This document shows positions 1 to 11,003 of a stretch of 64,000 bases of DNA, one piece after another; within the stretch, counting starts at the first letter, position 1; the number at the start of each line of letters is the position of its first letter. Position numbers and translations under genes: made by a program. The notes under the pieces were generated by a model. The model was not told the DNA's origin and did no database searches. It worked only from the letters and a program-made list of their open reading frames with translations. The stretch comes from Pyropia haitanensis (Eukaryota; Rhodophyta; Bangiophyceae; Bangiales; Bangiaceae): NCBI GenBank assembly GCA_008729055.1, contig SDUX01000007.1:1474064-1538063 (forward strand), written 5' to 3'.

Positions 1-172
1 GGGGCCCCGTCACGGGTGGGGCACGGAGCTGAGCTCCGGTGCGTTTGGTGGGGCGGGCCACCTCACGCAGTGTGCTCGTGCATGCGCGCGGTGCGCGCCT
101 CCCGCGTCCTAAAGGTGGCGGTGGTCATGCGGAGGGCAAGGGGCCCCCCCGTGGCCACGCGGGTGCCGCACG
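1..172. other. Left-edge GC-rich sequence, no gene seen
   Basis: Short stretch downstream of the helicase stop codon. It holds no recognisable coding or RNA feature and is probably 3' UTR or intergenic DNA. Confidence 0.5.
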
Positions 173-1078
173 CTATCGGGCCGTGAGGGTGCTGCGGGGG
201 AGAGAGGGAGGAGGGGGATAAGAGTGCGGGAGAAAAAAGGGGGAGAGAGGAGTAGGGAGACGACGGAGGGGGGCGCCCACATGTGGGGGGGAGCGCCACG
301 GCGTAGCTGGCCTCTCCACCGTCCAGCGCCGCCCTGTGCAGTGGGCCAGAAGGGGCACCCTCGAGGCGACGCAACCGGCCGACACGCCGGCGCCGTCACG
401 TGTACTCGTCACTGCTGCTGGCGGCGGCGTCGGCGGCAGCGGCGGCGGCGGCGGCGGCGGCGGCGGTGGCACGGCCGCTGCCGCCGCCGACAGCCCGCCC
501 GCGGCCGCGCCCCCGACCCCGGGGAGCCGCCAAGGCGAGGCGGGTCTGCCCCCCCCCCCCGCCCCCGCCCCCCCCCCCGCCCGCCTGCCTCGCACAATCG
601 CAATGGGGCGGGCCGCTACGCCAGCCACGGCCGCCGCCGCCGCCTCCCCTCCCCTCCCCTTCCCGCCCCGGCCGCCACGGCCACCACGCGGGGGCGACGG
701 CGGCGGCCCGTCTGCGTCCGCGGCCGCCGGCGGCGGCGGCGGCACCCACACCTCGTTCACCTCCTCGCGGGTGACCCCCCCCCGCCCCCCCCCCGCCGCG
801 GCGACCAGGTCGGCAAGGAACGGCGACGGCGAGCCCGCCCCGTCGGCTGTCGCCTCGCAGTGGCTGACGAGCAGCCGCTCGCGGGCACGGGAGCACGCCA
901 CGTACGCGAGCCGCCGCTCCTCGGCCACGTGCTGCGCCGCCGCCGCGGGCGCGCCGTGCGCGGGCGGCAACGGCAGGATGCCGGCATTGAGATGGGGCAC
1001 AAACACCGCCCGCCACTCGCGGCCCTTGGCCGCGTGGATGGTCGTGATGAGCAAGGCGGGGGATGCGGCCGGGGGGGG

Positions 1079-1113
<35 letters not shown>

Positions 1114-4100
1114 TGCGGCTCGTCGACACGCCTTCGGCTTCGCCGGCGGGCGGGGGCAGGCCCTCAGACGCCTCCCACTCGCGGGCGGCGAGCTCGTCGA
1201 GGAGGCCCCGCAGCCGGCGGAGGCCCGCCTCGAGCCCCGCCCCCCCCTGGGACGCCACCAGCCGCCGCGCCACGTCCACCTCAAACCGCTGCGACAGGGA
1301 CGTGTCGGGCCGCGCGGGCGCGCCACCGCCGTCACCGCTGCCGCCGCCGCCGCCGCGGCCACCTGCGGCGGGGCCACCAAAGCCGCGACCTCCGCCACGC
1401 CCCCGCCCCCAGCCCGGCGACGTGCCAACGGCGCCGACGCCCGGCCGCCGCTTGGCCGGCGTGCGCATTCGTGTCACCGCGTCGGCGGTGAGGGCGGCCA
1501 GGATGTCCACCGACGCGCCGTCGCCGTCGCTGCCGCTGCCGTCATCCGAGCCATCGCCGGGCCGTGGCCGCTGGCGCGGCCGCTTGGTGCCCTCGCCGCC
1601 GCGCGACGGAGAGCCGCCCTGCCGTCGGTACGCCGGTGCCGTCCCCCCCGGTGCCGCCGCCCCCGCCATGGGGGCCGCCGTTGCCAGCAAGCTGCCAATG
1701 ACGTCGTCGGTGAGCGACGGGAGCAACGGCGGCCCGGCGCCCCTGGCCGGCCCGCCCTGCCGGCCGGGGGCGGTCATCGCGGCGGTGGCGGTCGCGATGG
1801 CCGCCGCGTCCACGGTGCGGGCGTGCCCCATCAGCAGCCGCACCGTCCAGTCCACGCGGAGCGCCCCGTCGGCCCGGGCGGCACTCTGCGAGAGGGACGG
1901 CCGCTCTGGGAACGCCGCTGCCGACGCGGACGCTGTCGTCAGCGCCGTTTCCACCACCGACACCAGCCGCAGGGCGCCGCCGTCGCGCTTGGCCACCACC
2001 AGCACCGCGTCTACGGCCAGCAACAGCCGGCGCAGCTCCGCCCGCTGGTCGGGGGGCACTGGCGTTGGGGCGGACAAAGTGGAGGTGTCTGCCACCCCCT
2101 CCGCGTGCACCCGCCGGGCGGCAGAGAGCAGTGAGAGTGGCAGGCGCGCGATCGTGCGCGGCACAGGGGATGGCGGCGGGGCGCCCGCCGAAGCGCGCGA
2201 CCCGACAGGGCCCGCCGCACCTACCTCGCACGCTGCGCCTGCTGCGCCCGCTGGGCCCCCCGCAGCCGCCACAGCCGACAGCAGCGCCAGGGTGGCCGGT
2301 GACAGGGCCGGTGCAAAGGCGCGCGCCACCGTCACAAACGCACCATCGTCGGCCGCGTTGGACGCCAGCCGCAGCAGTGCCACAATCGAGTGCATGGCGC
2401 TCCCGGGCGGAGCCGACGCCACCGCCCCACCCCCGACGCCGCCGCTGCCATACCTGCCGGGACCACCCCGGCCGCCACCCACCCCACCGGGGCTGTCCCC
2501 TCCCCCCCCCCCTCGGGGCGGCCACGCCCCCCCGCGGCGGCGTCCCCCGCGCCACCGCCGGCGGGAGAAAAGGCCACAACCTCAAGCCCCCGCTCCCGCA
2601 GCGTGCCGGCCATCTCCACAACCAGCGCACGCGTGCGGAGGAGGACTGCCATGTCGGCCAGTGGGATACAGCCGGGGACGCTGCAGCCGGCTCCCACCGA
2701 GCTGCCGCCGCCGCCAGCCGTCAGCGCCACCACCTGTTGGTGGATCCAACCCGCCTCGACAGCGGCGTTGCGGCAGCGCGCGACGGCCACGTCGGGGCCC
2801 CGCGCAGAGCGGGTGGTCAGCGCCTTGGCCAACCGGCCCGGCCCGGCCGCCTCGATGAGCGAAGCGCAGGCGCGCACGATAGAACCGGTACTGCGATGGT
2901 TCTCGCCGAGCACACAGGTCGTCACGGGCGCGCCGGGGCGGCTAAAATGGGCACTCATGTGTGCAAACGCGTCGGGAGAAGAGCCCCGAAACGAGTAGAT
3001 AGCCTGGTCGTCGCAGCCCACAAACGTGACGCCCGTTCGAGACAGCGGGGGCGACGCCACGCCGACTTCGCCGTCTCCATCGCCGCCACCGCCACGACAG
3101 TCCTCCGCACACGCCGGGTCGTAGCCAGAGAGCAGCTTGAGGAGGTGCAGGTTGGCCGCGCTAATGTCTTGGCCTTCGTCAACCAGGATGTGGCGGAAGC
3201 GGCGGCGCCACCGCCGTCGCAAAGGCCCACAGCCCGACAGCAGTGCGACAGCCAGCCCAAGGAGGTCCTCAAAGTCAACCGCATTGCACTTGGCCATCCG
3301 CGCCTCGTACGCGTCGCCAACGCCAGTGATATCTGTGTCAGTCCGGGCAGCCGAGTCGAAAGCGTCAGACACGAAGAGAGGCGGCAGGTCGGGCGCACTC
3401 CCACCGCCGGTGCTCGTGCCGTCGGCTCTGCGACCTGGACTGGCGCCGCGCCCGCTGCCGCCGCCCACGCCGCCGCCCACACCGCCACCCACGCCGCCGC
3501 CCACGCCGCCGCGCCCCACTCCGCCCGCGCTGCCACCCGCGCCACCGCGCCCGCTGCTGCCCGCGCTGCCACCCGCGACACAGCGCCCGCTGCTGCCCAC
3601 GCTGTGACTCCTTCTTTCAGTCCCTCCACCACCTTCTCCGCCACCCCCACCGCCACCCCCAGCGCGACGACGCGCGCCACTCCCGCCAGCACCCCCACCG
3701 CCGCCCTCCCCTGCCTCCTTGCTCCGCTCCACCCCCCCTCCACCCCCGCCTTCCGAGAGCACCAAAGACCGCTGAAGGGCAACCGCCGACGCAAGCACCT
3801 TTGCCGCCTGGATGCGCTTGTGGACGGCCGCGGTGATAGCGGCGTCACCGCTCCGTCCCGCCTGTCCACCCGCCAGCGCCTCGCCCACCACCAGCCGCTG
3901 CTGGCGGGTGGGGTAGAGCGAGAAGCCGCGCCGCCGACCGAGCGGCTCCAACTCGGCGTCCGTCGCGGAGCGGAGCACCGCCAGGCCCAGCGCGTGGAAG
4001 GTCGTCACGTGCGCGCCCGCGGTGGCGGTGGCGGCGGCCGCCCCAGCCGCCCCCGCCACCGTCGGGGCCGGCGTCATCGTTTCTATGACCCCGATGCGGG

Positions 4101-4308
4101 TGCGGACTTCCGCCGCCGCCGCTCGACTAAACGTGAGGATGAGGACGGGCAGCGGCGGGCCACCCGGCGCCGCAGAGGCGGGCGGCAGCGCGAGCGCGCG
4201 GCGGAGGAGGACGAGCGTCTTGCCCGCCCCCGCGCCCGCGACAATGGCAAGCGGCCGGCCAGGAGGGCTGTCCACTGCCGCCTGCTGGGCGCTCGTGAGA
4301 CGCTTCAT
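173..4308 (-). CDS. UvrD/Srs2-like superfamily 1 DNA helicase (one apparent frame break)
   Basis: ATP-dependent 3'-5' DNA helicase of the UvrD/PcrA/Srs2 family, which unwinds duplex DNA and clears recombinase in repair. The start at 4308 opens with the family N-terminus (LTSAQQAAVDSP, the Q motif) and follows a CT-rich leader. Motif I is GAGAGKT near residue 31, motif II is DEGQD, motif III is GCDDQAIYSFRG, then the ENHRS element and 'LLRTRALVVEMAGTLRERG'. The reading frame then changes, and motifs V/VI follow in the second frame (TIHAAKGREW, then EERRLAYVACSRARERL). The change falls close to an 11-base C run at 2502-2512 (plus strand), where one added base joins the frames. A short intron is the alternative. 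At about 1,378 residues it is far longer than bacterial UvrD (about 720); the excess is Gly/Ser/Pro-rich insertions, including GGVG repeats (plus 3450-3600), and a disordered tail. Compartment (nucleus or organelle) cannot be read from the sequence. Confidence 0.85.
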
Positions 4309-4866
4309 GCCTTGGGGAAGGGAAAGGAGAGAGGGGCGGGGCACTGCCGTTGAGCGGGGAGGCGTCGGGAGGTGGTCACGGCGCCGGACTCGGTACTGCG
4401 CACAGCAAGCATCCAGCCTGGACACGGCCAAGTATTGTGCGATCGGGTTCCCGCGAGCTGTGGGATGCATGAATAGTTTGGTGGCATCTGAATTGACCGG
4501 TTGTCAAACAGACGCAGCTGCCCGCATATTGCATGCAATTCAAACATGCCGAATCGGTGGGTTGCCGCCGGGAGGTGACCCTTCCGCCCAGCCTCCACGC
4601 TCCATCGTCGACCAGTCGCTGTGGTCGACCGGCTCGTGCACGCGCCATCGCCATCCGACCTGGTCGACCTCGTCCTTTATTGCTTGTTCCCTTGCAGCCT
4701 GCTGTTATCCTCTCCGCTGCGTGCCGGCTGCGCTGGGCTGCTTTGATCAACCGCGACCCGTCCTGCCCGCCTTGCGCGCTTCGTGTATCGTCGTTCCCTG
4801 TCCATCTTGGCGTGCCACACGCCACCCCCCCTCCGACCTTCCACCTCCCCATCCATTGCTTTGGTA
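4309..4866. other. Divergent intergenic region between helicase and Tat-type protein
   Basis: About 560 bp between two divergently transcribed genes, so it should carry both promoters. It is less GC-rich than the flanking genes. Both genes have pyrimidine-rich leaders directly before their ATG codons. No defined promoter element was recognised. Confidence 0.5.
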
Positions 4867-6072
4867 ATGGCCGCCTTCCTCTTCCCCCCCCCGGTGGTCG
4901 GCGTTCGGACTCCGGCCGTCCCTGCGCTCGGCCGCGCGGCGGGCACGTTTGGCGGCGTGCAGGTGGGGTCCGCCCCCACGGCTGCCGCCGCGACCGACGC
5001 GGCGGCGCGCCCGGCCCCCGCGGTCGCCTTGGCAACGCCGGTGCCGCCCGCCGCCCCTGTCACCCGTCGCGCTCTCCTACGCACCGCCTCGGCCGCCGCT
5101 GCCGCGGCGGCCGTCGTGGCCACGGGCGTGGCGGGCCGCCGTCCGGGGACGCCGTCGGCGGACGTGTCCCCGCCGCTCACTGCCGACCCGGCGGGCCTGC
5201 CCGCCACGCCTGTACCGCTGTGGGTGCGCACCGCGGCGCCAGCGGCGGTGGCGCCGGCGGCCGCCGATGCCGGCCCCCCCCCGCTGCCGCTGCTCGTCTT
5301 TACCGATGCCGCCACCCCCGCGGGGTACACCGCCACCCACGAGGCCGCCACGGCGGCGGGCCGCGGGGTGACATCCATCGCCGCGGCGGCACCCGCGTCA
5401 TCGTCCCCCACCGCCGTGGCGGCGGCGGTGGCGGCGGCAGACGTCGGGCGGGGTGGGGTACCCGGGCGGGTGCACGTGGTGGGCGGCGGTGGCGCCGCCG
5501 CGCGCGCGGCGGTGGCGTACGCGGCCGCCGCTGGGCGGGCGGGGGTGGCGAGCCTGACGCTCGAGGCGCCCCGCCTGGGCGCCGACGCGCCGCCCGACGC
5601 GGCGTGGGCGGCGGTGCTCGCCGACGTGTACCGCCCGGCGGGGGCGGCAGCGGCCGCCGCGGGCGTGCCGCGTGGCGCTGGCGGCGACGGCGACGGCGGC
5701 GACGACGGCGGCTGGGCGGTGGCCACCCCCGCGGCGGCGGCGGGGACGGCCGCGGCCGCGGCCGTGGCTGTCGCCGTGCCCGGCGGGGACTACCGGTCGG
5801 CGCTCGCCGGCCTGACCGCCGCGGGCCTCCCCGTCGCGGTCGTCCGGTCGGCCGCCGACGACGCGGACGTGACGGTGTGGATGACCAACGTGCCGGCGCT
5901 CGGGGAGGCGGCCCGCCCGCGGGCTGGGCCGTGGGCTTGCGTAGGCGCCGCCGCCGCGGGGGGGGGGACCCGCACCGAGGCGTGGGGCGGCTGGCACTCG
6001 GCGGCGGCGACGGAGCGGGCGGCATTCGTGGCGGCCCTGGGCGGCATGTACGACCGGATTGAGCGGGCGTGA
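4867..6072 (+). CDS. Twin-arginine-signal protein with degenerate alpha/beta-hydrolase fold, probably thylakoid lumen
   Basis: Protein of 401 residues. The chosen ATG at 4867 follows a CT-rich leader; an in-frame upstream ATG at 4783 would add 28 residues without transit-peptide character. Residues 1-60 are Ala/Pro-rich as in plastid transit peptides, followed by VTRRALLRTASAAAAAAAVV, a twin-arginine motif plus hydrophobic core. This points to Tat-dependent import into the thylakoid lumen. The body resembles an alpha/beta hydrolase: 'LPLLVFTDA' as the first core strand, 'RVHVVGGGGAAARAAVAYA' at the nucleophile elbow, 'VASLTLEAPRLG' after it, and a C-terminal 'GWHSAAATERAAFVAAL' at the place of the catalytic His. 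The elbow has Gly where the nucleophilic Ser (G-x-S-x-G) should be, so it may be non-catalytic. The fold assignment is inference by motif spacing; the Tat signal is clearer. Confidence 0.7.
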   Translation: MAAFLFPPPVVGVRTPAVPALGRAAGTFGGVQVGSAPTAAAATDAAARPAPAVALATPVPPAAPVTRRALLRTASAAAAAAAVVATGVAGRRPGTPSADVSPPLTADPAGLPATPVPLWVRTAAPAAVAPAAADAGPPPLPLLVFTDAATPAGYTATHEAATAAGRGVTSIAAAAPASSSPTAVAAAVAAADVGRGGVPGRVHVVGGGGAAARAAVAYAAAAGRAGVASLTLEAPRLGADAPPDAAWAAVLADVYRPAGAAAAAAGVPRGAGGDGDGGDDGGWAVATPAAAAGTAAAAAVAVAVPGGDYRSALAGLTAAGLPVAVVRSAADDADVTVWMTNVPALGEAARPRAGPWACVGAAAAGGGTRTEAWGGWHSAAATERAAFVAALGGMYDRIERA

Positions 6073-8160
6073 GGACGCGGCGGGTTGGGGGCCGTGCGGG
6101 TGCGGCGGGGGAGTACTCGGGCCAGGCACGCAGCGGGAGACCACCTCGCGGGTGGCCAAGACGGGATGCCGCCGCCACGCGCGACGCAAGGGGGGCGCGG
6201 TAGCTCGAGAAACAGAAGCAGGCGGGCGCGTTGACGCCAGCGTCTGTCGGCTTTTCTACGCTTCCCATCCCTCACCACACAAACAACCATCACAACAACA
6301 GGTACAACCTACACACAAACGCTCTGCTACGCCTCCCCGAGCCGCGTTGTATCCCAAAAGGAGGGCCCCACCGGCACGCAAGCCGCACCGACCACACGAG
6401 GTCCGCGAGAGCCGCCGCGGCCGCCCGGCGGGTCGACCCGCTCGCCCGCTTCCCCGCAGCCCCGGGTCCCCCCCCCCCCCCTTGGCACGCACCCCCACCC
6501 CCGGCGGCGGCTCACCGCCCGCGTCACGCGCGCTGGAACGGCGGCGGCCCGCGCTGCACCGGTGGCGCGGGCGGCGCGGGCAGCGGCGGCGGCGGCGGCG
6601 CGGTGGTCGACACGGCCACCGGCGCCGCGCCGGGCGGCAGCGGTACCGCCGGCACCGTCGCGTACGGTGGCGGCGACGGCGGGCGCGGCTGCGCGGGGGG
6701 GGGGGGGGGGGGGCGCCCGCCGCTGCCGGGGGGGGGGGGGCGCCATCGCGAGGCAGGCGTAGGCGCAGAGGGTGGGGGGGTTGGGGGGGGGGGAAGGGCA
6801 AGACGAGGAAGGCGGGGGGCAGGCACGGTCACGCGGCGCGGGCAGGCGTTGGTCGGGGGAGGACAGTGGAAGTCGGCGACAAGACGCGGCGGCAGGGGCG
6901 GGCGGCTACACCTGCTGCGAGCGGCGGAGCGGGGTCTGTGGCCGCGTGGACGGCCGCGCGCCGCTCTTGTAGGCGCGCCCGCGCCGGCGCGGGTGGCCGC
7001 CCCCGCGCGGGGGTGGCCGCCCCCCCTGGCCGCCAGGCAGGTGCCCGCGCACTGTTCCAAGTCCGTCCGCGGGAGGGGGGGTCCGTCGCGCGCCGTGCGA
7101 GGCACGGCCTATGTGCCCAATCAACACGCGCACACGTGGCGCTATGGAAGCGTCCCGCCGGCCCGCCGCCGCGCGAGGCCCGCCCGGTTGGACGCATGGT
7201 CATCGGCGGCTGCCAGACGCAGCGTGGCTCGTAGGCCTCTAGGCAGGCGCACGGACACGTCCGCCGCGGTGTGCCCGTCTGCTTGCAGTGCCGTGCCCGC
7301 CCGGGCTAGCGGGCTGCCGCGGCCGGCCAGCCGCGACGTGGCCACGGTGGGCGGGAGCGGGCGGGCCGCGGGGGGGGAGGCGGCGTCGCGGCCCGCGGCC
7401 GGCGGCCGCCGTGGCGTGGCCGCCCCGCCGCGGCCGCGCGGCGCGCCAGCCGCGGTGCCTCCCGCACGCCAGCCCCCGTGTCTCCCGCACGCCAGCGGCG
7501 CGGCCGGCGCGGCGCGCCGCCCCCGCGGCGGCGCTTGCGCGTGTGCGCACAGAGCGGCGGGCCGGCGGCGCGGCGGGCGCATTAAAAATAACGCGCACGG
7601 CAGAGCGCCGGCGGGAGACGCGCGGCAACACGCCGAGCGGCGTTCCCCCGCGGACCCGCCGTTCCCAGACAGTGGCCAAGACCGACCCGGTGGGGGGGGG
7701 GGGGGGTGCGCGGCGCGCCGCCGCGTTACCAGCGTGCCCCTTTGCCGCGAGGCGGCCACCACCAGACTGGCCGCTGCCGGCGGGCCGCCGCACCCGACGC
7801 CACTCCCACGGGCAAGCGCCACAGCGCCGCAGCGAGGCGCGGCTGTCGCCGCTGCCGCCGCCACCGCCACCGCCGCCGCCTCCCTCCACTCTCAGCACCA
7901 CCCCCGCGCCCATCCCCTCCGCCGTCGCCGCCAATGGGGCGGCAACCCTCCCCCTCCATGCCGCCGTCACAGGCGCCAGCCCCCGCGTCGCGGATCCCAC
8001 CCCCCCCCCTCCCCCCCGCACCCCTCGCCGGCGCGCCACCCGCCGAGCGCCAGTGCGCGGAAACAGGGAGCCAGGTGGACGCCGGTGACGCCAGCGACAT
8101 CCCCCGCGGCGTGGCCGCCACGCCGCGGAGTGCACCCTGCAGCACCCGCCGCGGCGCCGC

Positions 8161-8217
<57 letters not shown>

Positions 8218-9175
8218 GGGTGGTGGAAGTGACACAGCAACAAAAACACAAAAAACCGGGCCAAAGCACAGGGAAAAAAACAGCACAAAGCGTCACTGCC
8301 AGCCGGGTGTAGCAGCCACCGCGCGGCGACGCCCGCTGCCGTCGCGCCCGCCGCACCGGCCGTGGCCGCCGCGGCACGGGCGGCCGACCGTGGTGACGCG
8401 GACGGCCAACCCGCGACGGCGGCCGAGTGCGGGTGGCCCGCGCCCACGGGGACCGCCGGCCGCCCGCGCCCCGGCGGGGGGCAAACCACCCGCCAGCCGC
8501 CGCCAGCCGCTGCGGACGCGGCCGCCGTGGACGGCCGCCGCGTCTGCCGCCGCCGCCGCCACCGCCGCGGCCACCGTCTCGGTCGCCACTGCCACCGCCG
8601 CAGCCGCCGTCACGGTTCGCATCGGCGGTCGCCGTCGCCGCCAGGTGCGCGCGCCGCCGCGTCGACGGCGCGGGCGACCAAGCAACCCTCTCCCCCCTCC
8701 CGCCCCTTGCTGCTGCCGCCGCCACCACCACCACCACCACCACCGCCACCGCCGCCACCCACGTCGCCTCGTGGCCGGTCGCCGCCGACGTCGGTCAGCG
8801 CCGGGGGGGGAGATGGCGGTAGGGCACATGGTCCTACACGCCCCCTCCATCCCTCTCCCCTCTCCCCCACCGCCTTTGGCCTGCGTCCGCCATCAAGACT
8901 CCAACCTCCCGCCCCCCCCACCAGGTGGCACCAGCATGGCGTCCGCGCGGGACGGCGGCGGCGGCACGTCGACGGTGGCCGTCCCAGCCGGGCATGTGGA
9001 CAGTCCGCCCGCGGCGGCGGCGGCAAACGTCCGCGGCGGTAGCGACGGTGCGGGGGTGCTACCCCTACGAGTCAGGGGCGGCGGCGGCCACCCCCACAGC
9101 TGCCGCCGCCAACCAACGGCTGCTGCCGCTGCCCCTGGCACCCCTGCTACCGCTGCTGCTGCTGCTACTGCTGCC

Positions 9176-9206
<31 letters not shown>

Positions 9207-9389
9207 CCGCTGCTACCGCTCTGTCGCTGCCGCTGCCGCGGCTGGCGTCGCGGCTGGCATCGCTGCCACTCCGCCCCCTCCCCCCCGAGCGACTGCACCC
9301 CCCCTCGACCGCACCCCCTGCCACCACCGCCAGTGGCGCAAGCGTGGCTTCCCCCCCTCCCCCACCCGCCGCAGATGGTCCTCGCCGCC
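6073..9389. other. Gene-free, very GC-rich intergenic stretch with homopolymers and triplet runs
   Basis: No protein family was recognised on either strand. The stretch holds G runs at about 6699-6743, GGC/GCC triplet runs (for example 8161-8215), and a CTG/CTGCCG run near 9140-9230. The many long open frames here are Ala/Pro/Arg/Gly-only translations typical of unspliced GC-rich DNA and are not supported as genes. Confidence 0.5.
9140..9230. repeat. Imperfect CTG/CTGCTG triplet repeat
   Basis: The plus strand reads mostly as gctgctgctgct units with occasional c or a substitutions over about 90 bases. It is a simple microsatellite-type repeat in a gene-free stretch next to the retroelement remnant. 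Confidence 0.8.
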
Positions 9390-9786
9390 GCCGCGCAGCA
9401 CCTCGTGGGAGTGGTGCTGCGCCAGGTGGGCCGCGAGCTCGTTCAGCAGGCGCTTGCAGCCGCCGCTCACGCCGAGGCCCACCAGGGTCGGGAAGAAAAA
9501 AGCGAGCGGCCAGCCTGCGCACGTCTCGCGACAGGGCGGACGCTGCCAGCATTCTCAACGCCTCCGGCACGCCGATCGGCCGGAGGGGAGGCACCCCGGC
9601 GGCGTCCAGCGGGCCTGGCTTGACCAACAGATGAAGGTCCGCCCCCGCCAGCTCGTGCGCAGTAGAAGGGGGCAGCCCGTCCTCGGCCGCCGGGCCGGCC
9701 AGCCACCGAACCACCCGGCCGACGCACCACCGCCACCTCAGTGCCGCCGGTCGGGGACAAGGGAACACCCCCGACACCTCGCGCAA
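9390..9786 (-). pseudogene. Decayed reverse-transcriptase fragment of a non-LTR-type retroelement
   Basis: On the minus strand one frame reads 'HLLVKPGPLDAAGVPPLRP', then 'RPIGVPEALRMLA' and 'DVRRLAARFFLP'. This is the order seen in the palm/fingers N-terminal part of reverse transcriptases whose consensus runs 'KP..G..RPIAVGEVLRRL'. After a one-base shift at a run of six T (about 9495) the next frame reads 'TLVGLGVSGGCKRLLNELAA', matching the usual 'QLGVGVPGGAEAAVHAAR' block. The aspartate-bearing motif A that should come next, and the catalytic YADD box, are missing; after 'HSHEVLRGGGEDHL' the similarity stops. It is therefore a short broken remnant. Recognition is from memory of the family pattern. 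Confidence 0.65.
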
Positions 9787-10460
9787 AGGTCATGCACCGA
9801 GCGTGTCCGGGCCGCTGCCGCCAGTTGCCGCCGCTGCCGCCAGTCGCCGCCGCTGCTGCCGTCGCCGCTGCCGCTGCCTCCACCATGGCTGCCGTCGCCG
9901 TCAGAAACTTCCTCACTCTCCCCACCGTCCCCGCCCTCGGTCCCACCCCTCCGCTCTACTCCCCTTCGTGCTGGCCCCCCGCGCCGGCAGCTACGCGGGA
10001 GTGTATCATCGCGCCGACTACGGGAGGCCCATCAACGTCACCTCCTTCCGCCTCGCACCGCATACCATGTGCCAACCACTGGCCGGGCGGTTGTCCGGGT
10101 GAGCGTCCAGTCCAACGCTGTCATTGGTGCGCGCGGCGCAAGGCATACGATTGGGTAGGTGTGCTTGCCGCACGCAAACGGACAGGAAGGAGGCCAGCAT
10201 ACGTCACTGGCCGGGTCAAGCAGGACAAGGCGCTGAGTGCAGTGTAAAAGGCGATAACAAGCAGCAGGGCAAGTGGAACTTGGCTGATGCCCCACGTGCG
10301 AGACAGGACAGTGTACACCCAGCGCAGCTCTCTAGCCATTGACTTTATGACCAACACAATGCAGTGGTTAGGGGCCCATGGTGGGCGCTCAGTTCTACGT
10401 GACACCTTCACGCGATCGGTGAATACGGTCATCTTCTTGGCGTTTCGCCTGCTTCATTGC
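9787..10460. other. Intergenic sequence between retroelement remnant and YcnI-like gene
   Basis: About 670 bp. The first 200 bp may include more of the decayed retroelement. The rest is lower in GC and is probably the 3' flank of the YcnI-like gene. No gene seen. Confidence 0.45.
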
Positions 10461-11003
10461 TTAGGCCTCGTAGCCCTCGATCAGCGTCACGGCCGGCGCC
10501 GGGGACAGCAGCCTCGTCGTGTTGCCCGGCGGCGACGGGATCATGTCCCAGTTGCGCGGGGGGAACCCACCGTGGCAGTCCTGCGACGACTTGAAGTACA
10601 TGATCGTCCCGTTCTTCTGCGGAAGCATCTTGAGCGACAGCCCAAACTCGCGATACATGCCGTCGGGGAGGAAGCCCACCCAGGTGGCCGTGTCCATCGT
10701 CTCAGAGTACATGCGGCTGCCCGACTGGATCGGCGGGTCAATCTTGCGCATGGTGTGGACAGCCTTCCACCCGGCTACCTGCTCCTGCTTGACCGCAATC
10801 ACCCCTTGCGGCAGAGTGACCGTCAGGTTGCTCGTGCCAATGGTTGCGTCACCACAGTCGTGGGGGAGGCGCATCTTGAACACCATGTAGCCCTCCGTGG
10901 CGGCCTTCTTGGGGTTGATCGTCACGTGACCCGCCGCGGGGGCGGCGAGGGCCGCTACCAGCAGAGCACCAAGCATGACAAAGACGCGGGTGGTGGGCGC
11001 CAT
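10461..11003 (-). CDS. Secreted YcnI/DUF1775-like protein, possible copper binder
   Basis: Protein of 180 residues, single exon. Residues 1-25 form a signal peptide (VFVMLGALLVAALAAPAAG) and the predicted mature protein starts with His26: 'HVTINPKKAATEGYMVFKM'. A His directly after the signal cleavage site, a following Glu and a YcnI-like beta domain ('NLTVTLPQGVIAVKQEQVAG', 'GWKA') match DUF1775 proteins. Bacillus YcnI binds Cu(II) through the amino-terminal His. Cys residues in 'PHDCGDATI' and 'SQDCHGGFP' could pair. Unlike bacterial YcnI there is no C-terminal membrane anchor. One N-glycosylation sequon (NLT) and two more (NGT, NTT) fit a secretory route. The start follows a CT-rich leader. 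Function in copper handling is inferred from the family only. Confidence 0.75.
   Translation of the reverse strand: MAPTTRVFVMLGALLVAALAAPAAGHVTINPKKAATEGYMVFKMRLPHDCGDATIGTSNLTVTLPQGVIAVKQEQVAGWKAVHTMRKIDPPIQSGSRMYSETMDTATWVGFLPDGMYREFGLSLKMLPQKNGTIMYFKSSQDCHGGFPPRNWDMIPSPPGNTTRLLSPAPAVTLIEGYEA

Noticed and set aside
173..2858. Long plus-strand open frames opposite the helicase
   Set aside because: Arg/Pro/Ala-only translations antisense to a gene with clear helicase motifs; typical GC-rich shadows.
6231..9634. Open frames of 640-690 codons on the plus strand
   Set aside because: Low-complexity composition, no domain, run through homopolymers and microsatellites; not supported as genes.
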